DNA of 64,000 nt. Origin: Calditrichia bacterium (GTDB lineage Bacteria; Calditrichota; Calditrichia; RBG-13-44-9; J075). The stretch covers positions 141,300-205,299 of the forward strand of contig JANQRS010000068.1 in NCBI GenBank assembly GCA_028284445.1, written 5' to 3'. A program made the translations under genes and the position numbers. How positions within the stretch are numbered: the first letter of the stretch is position 1; every line of letters begins with the position of its first letter. Positions 45,231 to 53,870 of this stretch are shown here, one piece after another. The notes below the pieces were generated by a model that saw only the letters and a list, made by a program, of their open reading frames with translations, did not search any database and was not told the DNA's origin.

Positions 45231-46885
45231 TGCCACTCGCTTGTTACCTGGCAAATACTGCCTGGCAGGCAAGTAATTATTTCGGCTGGCGGCGATTCCG
45301 AAAGGCGTCGCAAAATCTTGCCGAGACCCAGCGTGATTATCTGCTGCAACTCCTGCAACGTCATCGCGATACCGAATATGGACAAAAATACGGTTTTGCT
45401 TCAATCCGATCACCGCGGGCATTTCAGGAGCGCCTTCCAATAACGGATTACTCGGCCTATGAGGTGGCCGTACGAAAAATTCGCCGTGGTGCTGAGAATA
45501 TTCTAACCATTGATCCCGTCTCTCGTTTGGAGCCAACCAGCGGTACGACCAGCGGCACCCGTCTGATTCCATACTCTTCAACTTTGCGTGATGAATTTCA
45601 GCGAGGCATCTCACCGTGGATCTACAATCTTTATGATCATTATCCGAGTTTGAAAGGCGGTTCTGCCTATTGGGCAGTATCGCCACATCAGCAGTCACTC
45701 TCTGAGGTGGGGGATATTATCCCCATCGGTTTTGCGGAGGATGCCGAATACCTTGGTGGTGTCGAAAAATGGCTGGTTCAGCAAATCATGGCAGTACCTG
45801 CTCAAGTTGGCGGCATACTAGATATGGACACATTCCGCTATACCGTTCTACGTTTCTTGCTCGCCCGGGGTGACTTGCGGTTGATTTCAGTCTGGAATCC
45901 CAGCTACCTGTATTTGCTCCTGGAGCCACTTCGGGACTGGTGGCCGCTGCTGCTTGCCGACCTGCGAAACGGCGGGATCTCTTTTCCGCAGCCACCGCCT
46001 GACTCCCTGGCAAAAATGTTGAGCACGTTGGCGCTGCCGCAAAAGCGGCGAGCCGATGAACTGGCCGCGCTTGATGTGGCCAACGGCGATGGCTGGTGTG
46101 AACAAATCTGGCCGGAATTGACATTGATTAGCTGTTGGGGCGATGCCTGGGCTGCGCAGACCCTTCCAGTGCTCCAAAGTCTTTTCCCCTCGGTTGTCAT
46201 TCAGCCAAAAGGTCTATTGGCGACGGAGGCATTTGTGACCTTTCCGTTGATCAGCGAGAATCAATTGCTCGGTCATGTGCTGTCTCCCAAAAGCCACTTC
46301 TTCGAATTTGAAGACTTGCAGGGCGGGGAATTGCAGTTGGCCCACGAATTGGAAATCGGGAAAAACTATGCGGTCATTGTTACCACCGGCGGCGGCTTGT
46401 ATCGATACCGCTTAAATGATCGCGTCGAGGTTTGCGGTTATTATCGGCAGCTGCCGCTCTTGAAATTCCTGGGAAAAGTTGCCGGAGTGTCGGATCTTTT
46501 CGGAGAAAAGCTGGGTGAAGATCACTTGCGGAGAATCATTGCCTCAGCGTTTAAAATATATGTGATTGATGAAAGTGCTTTCTATTTTATTGCTGCCGAG
46601 GAGCGCGAAGGCGGTGTTGGCTACACTCTGTTTTATAGTGGTGATCTGAATGGCCAGGCATATCAATTGGCTGAGCATGTTGAAGCAGAATTAGGGAGCA
46701 ATTTCCATTATCGGCATTGCCGAAACCTCGGCCAGCTTTTATCTTTCCGAGTGCACCAAGTTTCCGCCAGGGCGGAAGATAACTATCTGCGATATAAGGC
46801 CAACGGCGCTCACTTGACAACGGTTAAACGCCGCTTGCTGGAAACAGGAAAACCGACAGCGGATTGGATTCAAATTCTTAATTGA
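45230..46885 (+). CDS. GH3-family acyl-acid-amido synthetase
   Basis: The 551-residue protein has the GH3 ATP/AMP-binding motif 'LEPTSGTTSGTRLIPYS' (about 100-116), 'YWAVSPHQQ', 'YAVIVTTGGGLYRYRLNDRVEV' near residue 395 and 'LKFLGKVAGVSDLFGEKL', all typical. GH3 enzymes adenylate a carboxylic acid and join it to an amino acid or amine. Start ATG 45230 overlaps the upstream stop codon; the frame extends 24 codons further upstream into that gene. Its product would be an amide conjugate of an operon intermediate. Confidence 0.9.
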   Translation: MPLACYLANTAWQASNYFGWRRFRKASQNLAETQRDYLLQLLQRHRDTEYGQKYGFASIRSPRAFQERLPITDYSAYEVAVRKIRRGAENILTIDPVSRLEPTSGTTSGTRLIPYSSTLRDEFQRGISPWIYNLYDHYPSLKGGSAYWAVSPHQQSLSEVGDIIPIGFAEDAEYLGGVEKWLVQQIMAVPAQVGGILDMDTFRYTVLRFLLARGDLRLISVWNPSYLYLLLEPLRDWWPLLLADLRNGGISFPQPPPDSLAKMLSTLALPQKRRADELAALDVANGDGWCEQIWPELTLISCWGDAWAAQTLPVLQSLFPSVVIQPKGLLATEAFVTFPLISENQLLGHVLSPKSHFFEFEDLQGGELQLAHELEIGKNYAVIVTTGGGLYRYRLNDRVEVCGYYRQLPLLKFLGKVAGVSDLFGEKLGEDHLRRIIASAFKIYVIDESAFYFIAAEEREGGVGYTLFYSGDLNGQAYQLAEHVEAELGSNFHYRHCRNLGQLLSFRVHQVSARAEDNYLRYKANGAHLTTVKRRLLETGKPTADWIQILN

Positions 46886-46898
46886 GATAGGTTATTGG

Positions 46899-47201
46899 AT
46901 GACACTTGAAGAATTCAAAGACAGCTTGCAGGGAGATGCACCGCCTGCTGGGTGTAGCGATTTGCTGCAAGCTATGTGGTTTGATGCCAGGGGCGATTGG
47001 GAAAAGGCCCACAATATTGCCCAGGACATCGATAATGCCGACGGCTCCCGCGTACACGGTTATTTGCACCGCAAGGAAGGTGACGAGTGGAATGCCAGCT
47101 ATTGGTATCGCCGTGCCGGACAACCCTTTCCCAAGGTCTCATTGGATGAAGAGTGGGAGCAGATTGTAAATGAACTGATCGGCAAATCTGTAATCCTGTA
47201 A
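46899..47201 (+). CDS. Small conserved protein of unknown function
   Basis: The 100-residue protein is of a family I recognise as widespread but unnamed: 'LLQAMWFDARGDWEKAHNIAQ', 'VHGYLHRKEGDEWNASYWYRRAG'. It has no signal peptide or membrane segment and may be a single TPR-like helical hairpin. It starts 13 bp after the GH3 stop codon, so it may be the last gene of the operon or merely adjacent. Octamer-type repeats begin at its 3' end. Confidence 0.8.
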   Translation: MTLEEFKDSLQGDAPPAGCSDLLQAMWFDARGDWEKAHNIAQDIDNADGSRVHGYLHRKEGDEWNASYWYRRAGQPFPKVSLDEEWEQIVNELIGKSVIL

Positions 47202-47213
47202 ATCAAAAAAAAT

Positions 47214-47263
47214 GCAAATCAGCAAGTATGCAAATCGGTAAATCCGCAAGTCTGCAATGAAAG
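47214..47263. repeat. Octamer tandem repeat GCAAATCN, copy 1
   Basis: Six degenerate 8-nt units (GCAAATCA, GCAAGTAT, GCAAATCG, GTAAATCC, GCAAGTCT, GCAATGAA) run in strict 8-nt register. The last two units and the following GATTAACCGCGAAGGG recur at 47442. CACGAATnnn-type motifs (about 47291-47320) follow. Confidence 0.7.
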
Positions 47264-47409
47264 ATTAACCGCGAAGGGCCGCGAAGATTAACCACGAATT
47301 TTCGCGAATGGACACGAATAATGAATCTCGCATGGTTGCTACAACGGCGTAGCCGTTCCATAGTGCAGCCCGATGTTGATCCCTGATCAATTTGGAGGAA
47401 TGGAACAGG

Positions 47410-47457
47410 GCAAATGTGCAAATGTGCAAATGTGCAAATAGGCAAGTCTGCAATGAA
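47410..47457. repeat. Octamer tandem repeat GCAAATGT, copy 2
   Basis: Three perfect GCAAATGT units, then GCAAATAG, GCAAGTCT and GCAATGAA, are in 8-nt register. The downstream flank (AAGATTAACCGCGAAGGG) is identical to the flank of copy 1 about 196 bp upstream. A third array is at 56383-56460. Confidence 0.75.
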
Positions 47458-47490
47458 AGATTAACCGCGAAGGGGCGCGGATCGACACAA

Positions 47491-48150
47491 ATGATGAAGA
47501 ACATAACATTACGATTACCAATCCAGGCGGCGCTGGTTGAGGTGAGTGGTATACGCGTGAGCGAAGAAACCCATGCATTTGAAGGGTTGAATGTCTGTGC
47601 TGCTGGCTATCGCGAGCTGTATCTTAATCAAGGAATTACCAGCGCCGGTGGTGTAGAAGAGGTGCAAGCAGCCCGGCAGTTATTCCGCGCATTGGGCATT
47701 GAACCGACCCGTCGCCGTCCGTCGTCGGAGGCGATGTTGAATCGGGTTTTGAAGGAGAAGCCCCTACCGCAGATCAACACCCTGGTTGATGTCAGTAATT
47801 GGTGTGCGCTGGACTTTTTGCTCCCAAATGGCGTTTATGATGCCGGGAAGTTGCAAGGCGATATTGAGCTACGGAAGGGCAATCCCGGTGAAAGCTATCT
47901 GGCTCTAAGTAATCGTGATATCAATTTGGAAGGTCGCTACCTGCTTGCCGATGAATTGGGCGCCTTTGGATCCCCGATGACTGATAGCCAACGCAGTGCC
48001 GTGGATAGCAGCACCACTCATGCCGTCGCAGTAATTTATGCACCGAATGATTTTGACAAGAAAAAGCTGGGAGAATTCGGGCAAATCATGGCCCAGCGAA
48101 TCGAGGCTTGCTGTGGTGGGGAGGTCATTCAGGTGACGCTTGTTGGTTAA
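47491..48150 (+). CDS. B3/B4 domain protein (PheT editing-domain-like)
   Basis: This 219-residue stand-alone B3/B4 domain has 'RRRPSSEAMLNRVLKEKPLPQINTLVDVSNWCAL', the hallmark of the editing domain of phenylalanyl-tRNA synthetase beta subunit, and 'GDIELRKGNPGESY'. Free-standing relatives are suspected to hydrolyse misacylated tRNA or bind amino acids. ATG 47491 is chosen because the upstream in-frame extension to 47392 is made of repeat sequence. A palindromic repeat follows the stop codon. Confidence 0.85.
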   Translation: MMKNITLRLPIQAALVEVSGIRVSEETHAFEGLNVCAAGYRELYLNQGITSAGGVEEVQAARQLFRALGIEPTRRRPSSEAMLNRVLKEKPLPQINTLVDVSNWCALDFLLPNGVYDAGKLQGDIELRKGNPGESYLALSNRDINLEGRYLLADELGAFGSPMTDSQRSAVDSSTTHAVAVIYAPNDFDKKKLGEFGQIMAQRIEACCGGEVIQVTLVG

Positions 48151-48153
48151 ACA

Positions 48154-48199
48154 CACATCCCCCTGCTTCCCCCTTCGAAGGGGGACACAGGGGGATGTG
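48154..48199. repeat. C5/G5-armed palindrome, copy 3
   Basis: CACATCCCCCTG (48154-48165) pairs perfectly with CAGGGGGATGTG (48188-48199), enclosing the inner palindrome TCCCCCTTCGAAGGGGGA. It sits between two convergent genes, where it could also act as a transcription or mRNA 3'-end barrier. Confidence 0.8.
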
Positions 48200-48221
48200 A
48201 AAATGGATGTGAAAAAGTATT

Positions 48222-49124
48222 CTAATTAACCGGCAAAACACTGTAGCCAGCCTGGCGCAGCAAGTGAATCACGCCTTGCTCTCCACCGAGATGACCGGCG
48301 CCTACGGCAAAGAAGGTAGATTTATCTTTTGCCAGGTTGCCAATCTTTGGAATCCAGTCGCGATTACGCGCGTTCAAGAACGCGTCAAGCTCTTCCGGTG
48401 TATAGTTTTCGTCCGTCATATTGAATAAGCTCACAATATCTTCTGCTTTATAAGTCTCCAGCATCTGCCGGAAATAGCCCTGCATTTTTTCCTTCTCATT
48501 GAGCATTTCCATCAAGTCTTCCATTTGATCTTCATATGGAATCTTGTCAAATGCCGCCAATTGCTGCTCAGGCGTTTCCAGGCCAAGGATTTCTTTTTCT
48601 TGTTCGCCGGCCATCTTAATGAACGTCAATTCGAAGCTGGCAAGTTCGCCTTCCATCAGCTGGGGGAGCAGCATTCCGGTAAGAACAATTGGCTTCATCA
48701 ATTTAAATTGATCTATGCCAACGCCAACTGCGGTTTTCACGGCGGCATCCAATGTTGCATAGTCTTCTGCGCTTACCAGTTTGTCGATGGAAGATCCATC
48801 TGTCATTAAGGCATTTTGCATAATGCTCTGCTGCATTTTGGGATCGTCCATGTCCAGTTCAAGCACAACCTGACCGGCGCTGCTAAATGCCGTCTTGGTT
48901 TTTTCTGTCATGATAAAATCTGCTTTTGGCAAAAGATGGAATGTGCCATAGAGGTAGGACGGCTGGATGTTGTTGCCTTCTATTTTCCACAAGAGGGACT
49001 TTGGCAGATTTTCCGGTTTCTCTTTACCAAGCTTGCCGGCACAGGCAGTCAGAAAAACAATTAGTAGAAGCGCTGATACGATGAAATAGAATTTTGGATG
49101 TCTTCGGCTGCAATGCGGATGCAT
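48222..49124 (-). CDS. TraB/GumN-family lipoprotein
   Basis: The 300-residue product has an N-terminal lipoprotein signal (hydrophobic stretch, then LTAC) and the TraB/GumN pattern: 'SLLWKIEG', 'SYLYGTFHLL' near the start, and the C-terminal 'RNRDWIPKIGNLAKDK' and 'TFFAVGAGHLGGEQGVIHLL'. The family has conserved GxxH motifs (GTFH and GAGH, both present) and resembles Tiki-type metalloproteases. ATG 49124 is preferred over an upstream GTG at 49139 because AAAGGG lies 7 bp before it. Confidence 0.87.
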   Translation of the reverse strand: MHPHCSRRHPKFYFIVSALLLIVFLTACAGKLGKEKPENLPKSLLWKIEGNNIQPSYLYGTFHLLPKADFIMTEKTKTAFSSAGQVVLELDMDDPKMQQSIMQNALMTDGSSIDKLVSAEDYATLDAAVKTAVGVGIDQFKLMKPIVLTGMLLPQLMEGELASFELTFIKMAGEQEKEILGLETPEQQLAAFDKIPYEDQMEDLMEMLNEKEKMQGYFRQMLETYKAEDIVSLFNMTDENYTPEELDAFLNARNRDWIPKIGNLAKDKSTFFAVGAGHLGGEQGVIHLLRQAGYSVLPVN

Positions 49125-49195
49125 GAGTGGCCCTTTCACTAAAATTTGACTTTCTTACGCTTTCCATTTCCCCAAGCTGTTGTAGTTTACAGATC

Positions 49196-49286
49196 ACCAC
49201 GAATGGACACGAATTGTCGCGAAAATATGTGCCGCTTAATATTTCATTTACGGCATTTTTCGAATTCGTGTTTATTCGTGACGATT
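49196..49286. repeat. CACGAAT-type inverted repeat in a 596 bp intergenic region
   Basis: ACCACGAATGGACACGAATTGTCGCGAA at the left is mirrored by TTCGAATTCGTGTTTATTCGTGACGA at the right, again with 10-bp phasing. The rest of the gap 49125-49720 shows no gene or clear signal; it should hold the promoters of the divergent TraB and AMP-binding genes. Confidence 0.65.
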
Positions 49287-49720
49287 TGCGTTAATCTTTT
49301 TCCGTTTTGCAGCACTCTGTTCCATAAAGCGGATAAAAGCTGCTTGATTCAACGTCATTTATTCTCTTGGAATGATACATCAAAAATCCAAAATGCGTGA
49401 GCATTTTTAGAAAAATTGGTTTTGCAAATTCCTATCCGCTGCGATTGCGCACTTATTACACAGAATGTGACGATGGACACGGGGAAAATGTGGACATTAC
49501 GGGCTTTCGGGAATGGCATACCACTTGCAAAGAATCAGGCAGAGAGTTCTTCGCAGGCGAACGCTGAAACTGTGATGTTGTAACGAAGCAGTTATCCGAA
49601 TTCTGACCACGCATTCAGTGCTACCACACGAACAGATCTAATAAATACTATAAAAAGAAACCGTATCGGCGAACGGTAAGGTTATCCTATCACATATATT
49701 CACCAAGAGTGAGGTGTCTC

Positions 49721-51388
49721 ATGCAAGTCTTAAGATCCAATTCAGGCCCAGAGATGTTTCCCGGCACAGCGGGCCTCCAACTTCCGCGAGATGCAATTCG
49801 CGGCGCATTCAAAAAATTCCCAACCCAAATCGCATTGGTAACATCCCGTGGCAAACTTGGCTACTCGACCCTGCAAAAGCGAGTGTCCAGGTTAGCCAAC
49901 GGGATGCTGAAGATGGGATTGAAGAAGGGTGATCACATCTTTGCTTATTTACCCAATTGTGCAGAACATCTGGAGATCGTACTGGCGGCTTTTGAGATCG
50001 GTGCGATCTTTTCTAATTTTGACGACGGCAATAAAGTAACGGACCTCATCGGCGCTGCGCGCCTGGTTCGTCCGCGCCTTTTTGTTTACGATCCGAAGTT
50101 TGGCAGTGCTGCCGCCAGTTTCTTCAGCGGCGACTTACCGCGCAGGCAAATCCTGCGCATCGGTGCCGGCGAATCGTACGAAAAATTGATAGAAGTTAGC
50201 CCTTCTCAGAAAATTAACGTTGCTATTGGTCCGGATGAACCGGCCATTCTAAAATTTACCTTTCGCAGCGGCCAGACGCCGCTGGCTATTTCCTTTTCAC
50301 AAGATTCGGTATTGAAAAGTCTCTTGCAAGTTGAGGGCGATAATCGATCTCTGCCCGGCTTGATTAAGGAGCGTTGTTTGCTTGGTATTCCGATGCGTGA
50401 AATAGGCACCGAAATGTTGTTGGGAACCCTGGTTGCAGGCGGCATGTTATTTGTCTCACCGGGATTTTCAATGGATCTCATTTTGCCGATCGTGGCAAAG
50501 TTCCGCATTACCAATATGATCATTACACCTGGCTTGCTGATCGATATGCTCGACTATCGCGGCATTGCCAAGTTTGATTTGACCTGTTTAAAGCGTGTGA
50601 TTTACGCAGGCGGTCCCTTGCCGGCCGTGAAGCTGAAAGAAGCAATCGAGCGTTACGGCGCTATTTTTCATCAGGCATACACACTAAAAGAATCGCAACA
50701 GGTTATCAGTTTGCTGAGCCCTGAGGATCATATGCATAGCGGCAAGCCTGCTTCGCGTCGGCGCCTGACATCTGCCGGCGAAATTTGCAAAGCCGTTAAG
50801 ATCAAAATCTTCAACGGCAAGCGGGAATTGGAAAAGGGTGAAATTGGCGAGATTGCCATCAAGAGCTCCGGCACTTTCAGCAGCTTTTGGAAGCGTCCGG
50901 ATCTGAATCGCCGCTTTCTTGGCGACGGCTGGGTGCGAACCGGTGATATTGGTTTTGTCGATCCAAGCGGCTTGCTTTATATCCTGAATCGCAAGCAGGA
51001 GCTGATTTATCGCAAGAAGCACCTGATTTATCCGCGCCTGGTAGAAGAAATAGTTCATGAGCATCCTGCTGTGAAAGAGGCCTGTCTGATGGAAGACGAA
51101 CGCACCGGTAAGCTGATTATGGCTGTGTCTTTGCGACATCCCTGGCGTGGCCCCTGGCTATCTACGGCCAAAGAAATCAAAACATTCCTGGCAGGCCGGG
51201 TAGAAGAATGGAAAATGCCTGACGAAATTCTGCACGTGAATGAGCTGCCTAGAACCTACTCGGGACGCGGCAATCGACGCAAGCTACAGTCGATGCTCAA
51301 TCGGCGGAAGCTGACTCAGAAAATTCCTACATCGTTGTTTGATGAATTTCGGCCAGAAAAAAACCAGCCGTCAATTCTTGCGATTTGA
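49721..51388 (+). CDS. Acyl-CoA synthetase-like AMP-binding protein with altered catalytic motifs
   Basis: This 555-residue protein has the ANL fold: 'HIFAYLPNCAEHLEIVLAAFEIGAI' near residue 75, 'VRTGDIGFVDPSGLLYILNRKQEL' near 405, and 'HPAVKEACLMEDERTGKLIM' near 450. Two catalytic motifs are unusual. The P-loop that normally reads TSGTTGxPK is 'FRSGQTPLA' (F181 onward). The C-terminal PxxxxGK lysine is Arg516 in 'PRTYSGRGN'. It may therefore bind but not adenylate its substrate, or use altered chemistry. ATG 49721 has GAGGTG just upstream; the frame extends to GTG 49709. Confidence 0.85.
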   Translation: MQVLRSNSGPEMFPGTAGLQLPRDAIRGAFKKFPTQIALVTSRGKLGYSTLQKRVSRLANGMLKMGLKKGDHIFAYLPNCAEHLEIVLAAFEIGAIFSNFDDGNKVTDLIGAARLVRPRLFVYDPKFGSAAASFFSGDLPRRQILRIGAGESYEKLIEVSPSQKINVAIGPDEPAILKFTFRSGQTPLAISFSQDSVLKSLLQVEGDNRSLPGLIKERCLLGIPMREIGTEMLLGTLVAGGMLFVSPGFSMDLILPIVAKFRITNMIITPGLLIDMLDYRGIAKFDLTCLKRVIYAGGPLPAVKLKEAIERYGAIFHQAYTLKESQQVISLLSPEDHMHSGKPASRRRLTSAGEICKAVKIKIFNGKRELEKGEIGEIAIKSSGTFSSFWKRPDLNRRFLGDGWVRTGDIGFVDPSGLLYILNRKQELIYRKKHLIYPRLVEEIVHEHPAVKEACLMEDERTGKLIMAVSLRHPWRGPWLSTAKEIKTFLAGRVEEWKMPDEILHVNELPRTYSGRGNRRKLQSMLNRRKLTQKIPTSLFDEFRPEKNQPSILAI

Positions 51389-51465
51389 CGGCATGGGGAG
51401 GAGGTATATTTAAGAGACAGTTATACTAACGGGACCTTCATAGAAAGGTTTCAAAAATTTCAGAT

Positions 51466-51498
51466 AAAAAAATGCCGCACATTGTGCGGCATTTTTTT
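51466..51498. terminator. Bidirectional intrinsic terminator
   Basis: AAAAAAATGCCGCAC (51466-51480) pairs with GTGCGGCATTTTTTT (51484-51498) around a 3-nt loop, giving a strong GC stem with A/T runs on both sides. It lies between the AMP-binding gene and the convergent DUF5777 gene. Confidence 0.9.
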
Positions 51499-51540
51499 AT
51501 GTAAGCCAAATTTGATTCAAGAATTTAACTTGGGTAGCAG

Positions 51541-51577
51541 TCCCCCTCCATCTCCCCACGGGGGAGATGGAGGGGGA
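51541..51577. repeat. C5/G5-armed palindrome, copy 4
   Basis: A perfect 17-bp inverted repeat (TCCCCCTCCATCTCCCC at 51541-51557, complement at 51561-51577) encloses a 3-nt loop. It lies just beyond the terminator, near the stop of the convergent gene. Confidence 0.8.
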
Positions 51578-51618
51578 TGCTTAAGAGTTTCCTTAGCAGG
51601 TTCGTGGCACCTGCTTTA

Positions 51619-52488
51619 TTACAGATGACGGCTGATATTAAATCCCAAACGCCAGTCGCCGCTGCTAACAGAGCGGTCGGAACCGACCAGATACTGAGAG
51701 GTGTTCAGGCGAGCATTGTTTGTTACGAGAAGGCGGAAAAAGTGACCGCCGGTTTCGATGTCCAGACCGAAGGTCAGCGAGTTGTAAGATCTTTCGCTGG
51801 AGCTGTTTTCGATAGGGCCTTGATATCCAGCGATGATCGGATTGTACTCAACCATAACACTCCACATGCTATTGAAGTAATACTGGTAATAGTTCCCCAG
51901 GGTAAATGTGTAGCGCCATTCCGGATTGAATATGTCGCTATTAAAGAGGTAAGATGGCACAATGCCGATACCGAGCTTCTTGTCGAGCAGCATGGTGTTG
52001 TAGATCAGCTGACCAAAATACTGAAAGTTGTCACCGGCCAATTTGCCGCGATCGAGAGCGTCCGGTAGCTGTGTGTTCCAGGCAACACCGAGATTCAGCG
52101 AAACAACACTTGGCAAGGTTTTATTGCGGAACTGGAACAGTCTATATTTGCTTTGGAGGTCCACATTGTCGAGCAAGCTGCTACGGCCAAGGGTCAGCAT
52201 CCAGTTGTCGGCCGGGGCGTAGCTTAGGGATGTACGGATCTGTGCCGGTCCGTCAATGCCGAAATACGCTTCATAACCATCACTGATTGCCGGCAAGAAG
52301 CGATGTGCAATCAAATATTTGAAGTCGCCTTTTTTTAAGGTCTCCGTAGTTTCAAAATTTGCAGTCATTGTTGCATGAAATAATTCAAGGTTCGCCTGTT
52401 TGGCCGGTTCCTTTCTTTCCCATTTGGGCTGAGCAATCAGCAGGCCGGAAAACAGGAGTATAAGTAGAATCAATGCCTTCTTTTTCAC
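51619..52488 (-). CDS. DUF5777-family outer-membrane beta-barrel protein
   Basis: The 289-residue protein has a signal peptide (to LLIAQ, about residue 20), then alternating hydrophobic and polar strands typical of a barrel. The N-terminal segment after the signal reads 'TTETLKKGDFKYLIAHRF', followed by 'YFGIDGPAQIRTSLSYAP'. The end is 'GDWRLGFNISRHL'. The family has no known function and is often next to YceI and cytochrome-like genes in FCB bacteria. The YceI gene is 27 bp upstream, in the same unit. Confidence 0.85.
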   Translation of the reverse strand: MKKKALILLILLFSGLLIAQPKWERKEPAKQANLELFHATMTANFETTETLKKGDFKYLIAHRFLPAISDGYEAYFGIDGPAQIRTSLSYAPADNWMLTLGRSSLLDNVDLQSKYRLFQFRNKTLPSVVSLNLGVAWNTQLPDALDRGKLAGDNFQYFGQLIYNTMLLDKKLGIGIVPSYLFNSDIFNPEWRYTFTLGNYYQYYFNSMWSVMVEYNPIIAGYQGPIENSSSERSYNSLTFGLDIETGGHFFRLLVTNNARLNTSQYLVGSDRSVSSGDWRLGFNISRHL

Positions 52489-52515
52489 AAAAAAATCCTC
52501 CGGATAGAAAATAGT

Positions 52516-53097
52516 TTATTCAGATTCAACAAGATAAAAGTCGAGATGTAGTTTGATTTCTTCTGCTACTTTTACGAATGCGACCAAAGATGGCGCTTCG
52601 ATATCATAGTCTTTGAGGAAAACCGAGAAATTGGCAACCACGTGCAATTTACCATCTTCTTTGGTGATGGTACCCGGCACTTCGATTTCCTTCTCTTTCC
52701 CATGAATGGAAATCTTGCCCGATACCGTTACATCGTAGCCGTCTTTATCTTGCAGCGGTTCGAACTTGGAAATTGTACCGTCAAAGATTGTATAGGGCCA
52801 TTTATCGGTTTCCAGCACGTCGCGCATATCACGATCGCGCTTGCCGTTATCTGTATCGATTGCATTCAGATTTACTTCAAAATGCATTTGGGTGTTTTTT
52901 TCGAACATTGTTTCGCCTTCCCAGTACAGATAGCCGTCGATCTCATCGGTGATACCATCGAACTCCAGAACGGATACAACCGAACTGGTGAACTTGACGA
53001 GATTCTTGCTGTCTTTATCCACGACCCATTCGCCGGAAAAAGCGAAAGAGAAGCAGATCAGAAGGGTGGCAATTATGTTGGTAATGCGCATGTTCAT
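52516..53097 (-). CDS. YceI-family periplasmic protein
   Basis: The 193-residue protein has a signal peptide (to about residue 22, SFAFSG) and a YceI lipocalin-like barrel: 'EWVVDKDSKNLVKFTSSV', 'FEVNLNAIDTDNGKRDRDMRDVL', 'VSGKISIHGKEKEIEVP'. Family members bind isoprenoid-type lipids in the periplasm. It lies 50 bp after the cytochrome-like gene. Confidence 0.92.
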   Translation of the reverse strand: MNMRITNIIATLLICFSFAFSGEWVVDKDSKNLVKFTSSVVSVLEFDGITDEIDGYLYWEGETMFEKNTQMHFEVNLNAIDTDNGKRDRDMRDVLETDKWPYTIFDGTISKFEPLQDKDGYDVTVSGKISIHGKEKEIEVPGTITKEDGKLHVVANFSVFLKDYDIEAPSLVAFVKVAEEIKLHLDFYLVESE

Positions 53098-53147
53098 TCT
53101 CCTGTGAAGATGATCATAGTTTGTTTGGGAACAGCACTGGCGGAATC

Positions 53148-53561
53148 TTAATCATCCTTTGCCGGAGCGCCATCCGATATCCAGGTTTCCAGGTCGTCAA
53201 TGCGTGCCTGGGGTAGTGCCGGCTGTCCTCTCGGCATCCGCTGTCCGCTAATACCGGTGCCAAGCACTTTCAGATAAAGATAGCTATTGTTTGGGTTGCC
53301 TGGATCAATAAAGCTGAGGCTGGATTGAGTTCCGGATTTGCCAACAATATTGTCGTAAGCGACATCTGCACGGAGATCCGGCGTCACGCCGCCGCCGTGG
53401 CAAAATGTATTGTTGCAGGATTGATCAAAAACATTGACCTGGATGAAATCGGGAACGCGTTTATCTTCATTGGCTGATTCACGTGATTCAATGATATGTT
53501 CCGCACAACCGGAAAAGAGTGTGAGCAATGCTACCAGCAGAATTGGAACTTGTTTCTTCAT
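53148..53561 (-). CDS. Cytochrome-c-like lipoprotein with CX4CH motif
   Basis: This 137-residue lipoprotein has a lipobox at C19 (LFSGC). Its single haem-like motif is C49-N-N-T-F-C54-H55, that is CX4CH rather than the usual CXXCH. The C-terminal 'GNPNNSYLYLKVLG' and 'ISGQRMPRGQPALPQARID', ending 'LETWISDGAP', match the small c-type domains of Planctomycetes/FCB proteins, including a methionine that could be the distal ligand. Haem attachment is possible but would need a tolerant maturation system. Confidence 0.75.
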   Translation of the reverse strand: MKKQVPILLVALLTLFSGCAEHIIESRESANEDKRVPDFIQVNVFDQSCNNTFCHGGGVTPDLRADVAYDNIVGKSGTQSSLSFIDPGNPNNSYLYLKVLGTGISGQRMPRGQPALPQARIDDLETWISDGAPAKDD

Positions 53562-53870
53562 GTTTTCTCCATGTGTTCAAAGGAATGAAATGTCTTGTTG
53601 GATTTTTAGACGTTAATTGGTTGAATATTGATTGGCATTGGCATATTGAATTGCTTCAAGCGATGAACCTGGTCATGAGAGACGTTAGTATGATCCGCGC
53701 GGAATAGTCTGTAACCATTATTACGCGCTACCTGGTATTTTCAACTCTTCAATATTGTGTGCAATTCAGGTGCCACTGCCTAAAAGGTGTATTATTATCG
53801 GAAATATATGTGTTTTTTTCTCGTTAAGTGAATTTTTTGTGCAAAACTTGATCGTTTTTTATGCTATGTC
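53562..53870. other. AT-rich intergenic region
   Basis: A 309 bp gap between the FG-GAP gene (upstream in transcription) and the cytochrome-like gene. It is AT-rich in its left half and likely holds a promoter for the three downstream genes. No small gene or terminator was identified. Confidence 0.4.

Noticed and set aside
47214..47457. CRISPR-like array
   Set aside because: The 8-nt units are contiguous with no spacers of constant length, and no cas gene is present.
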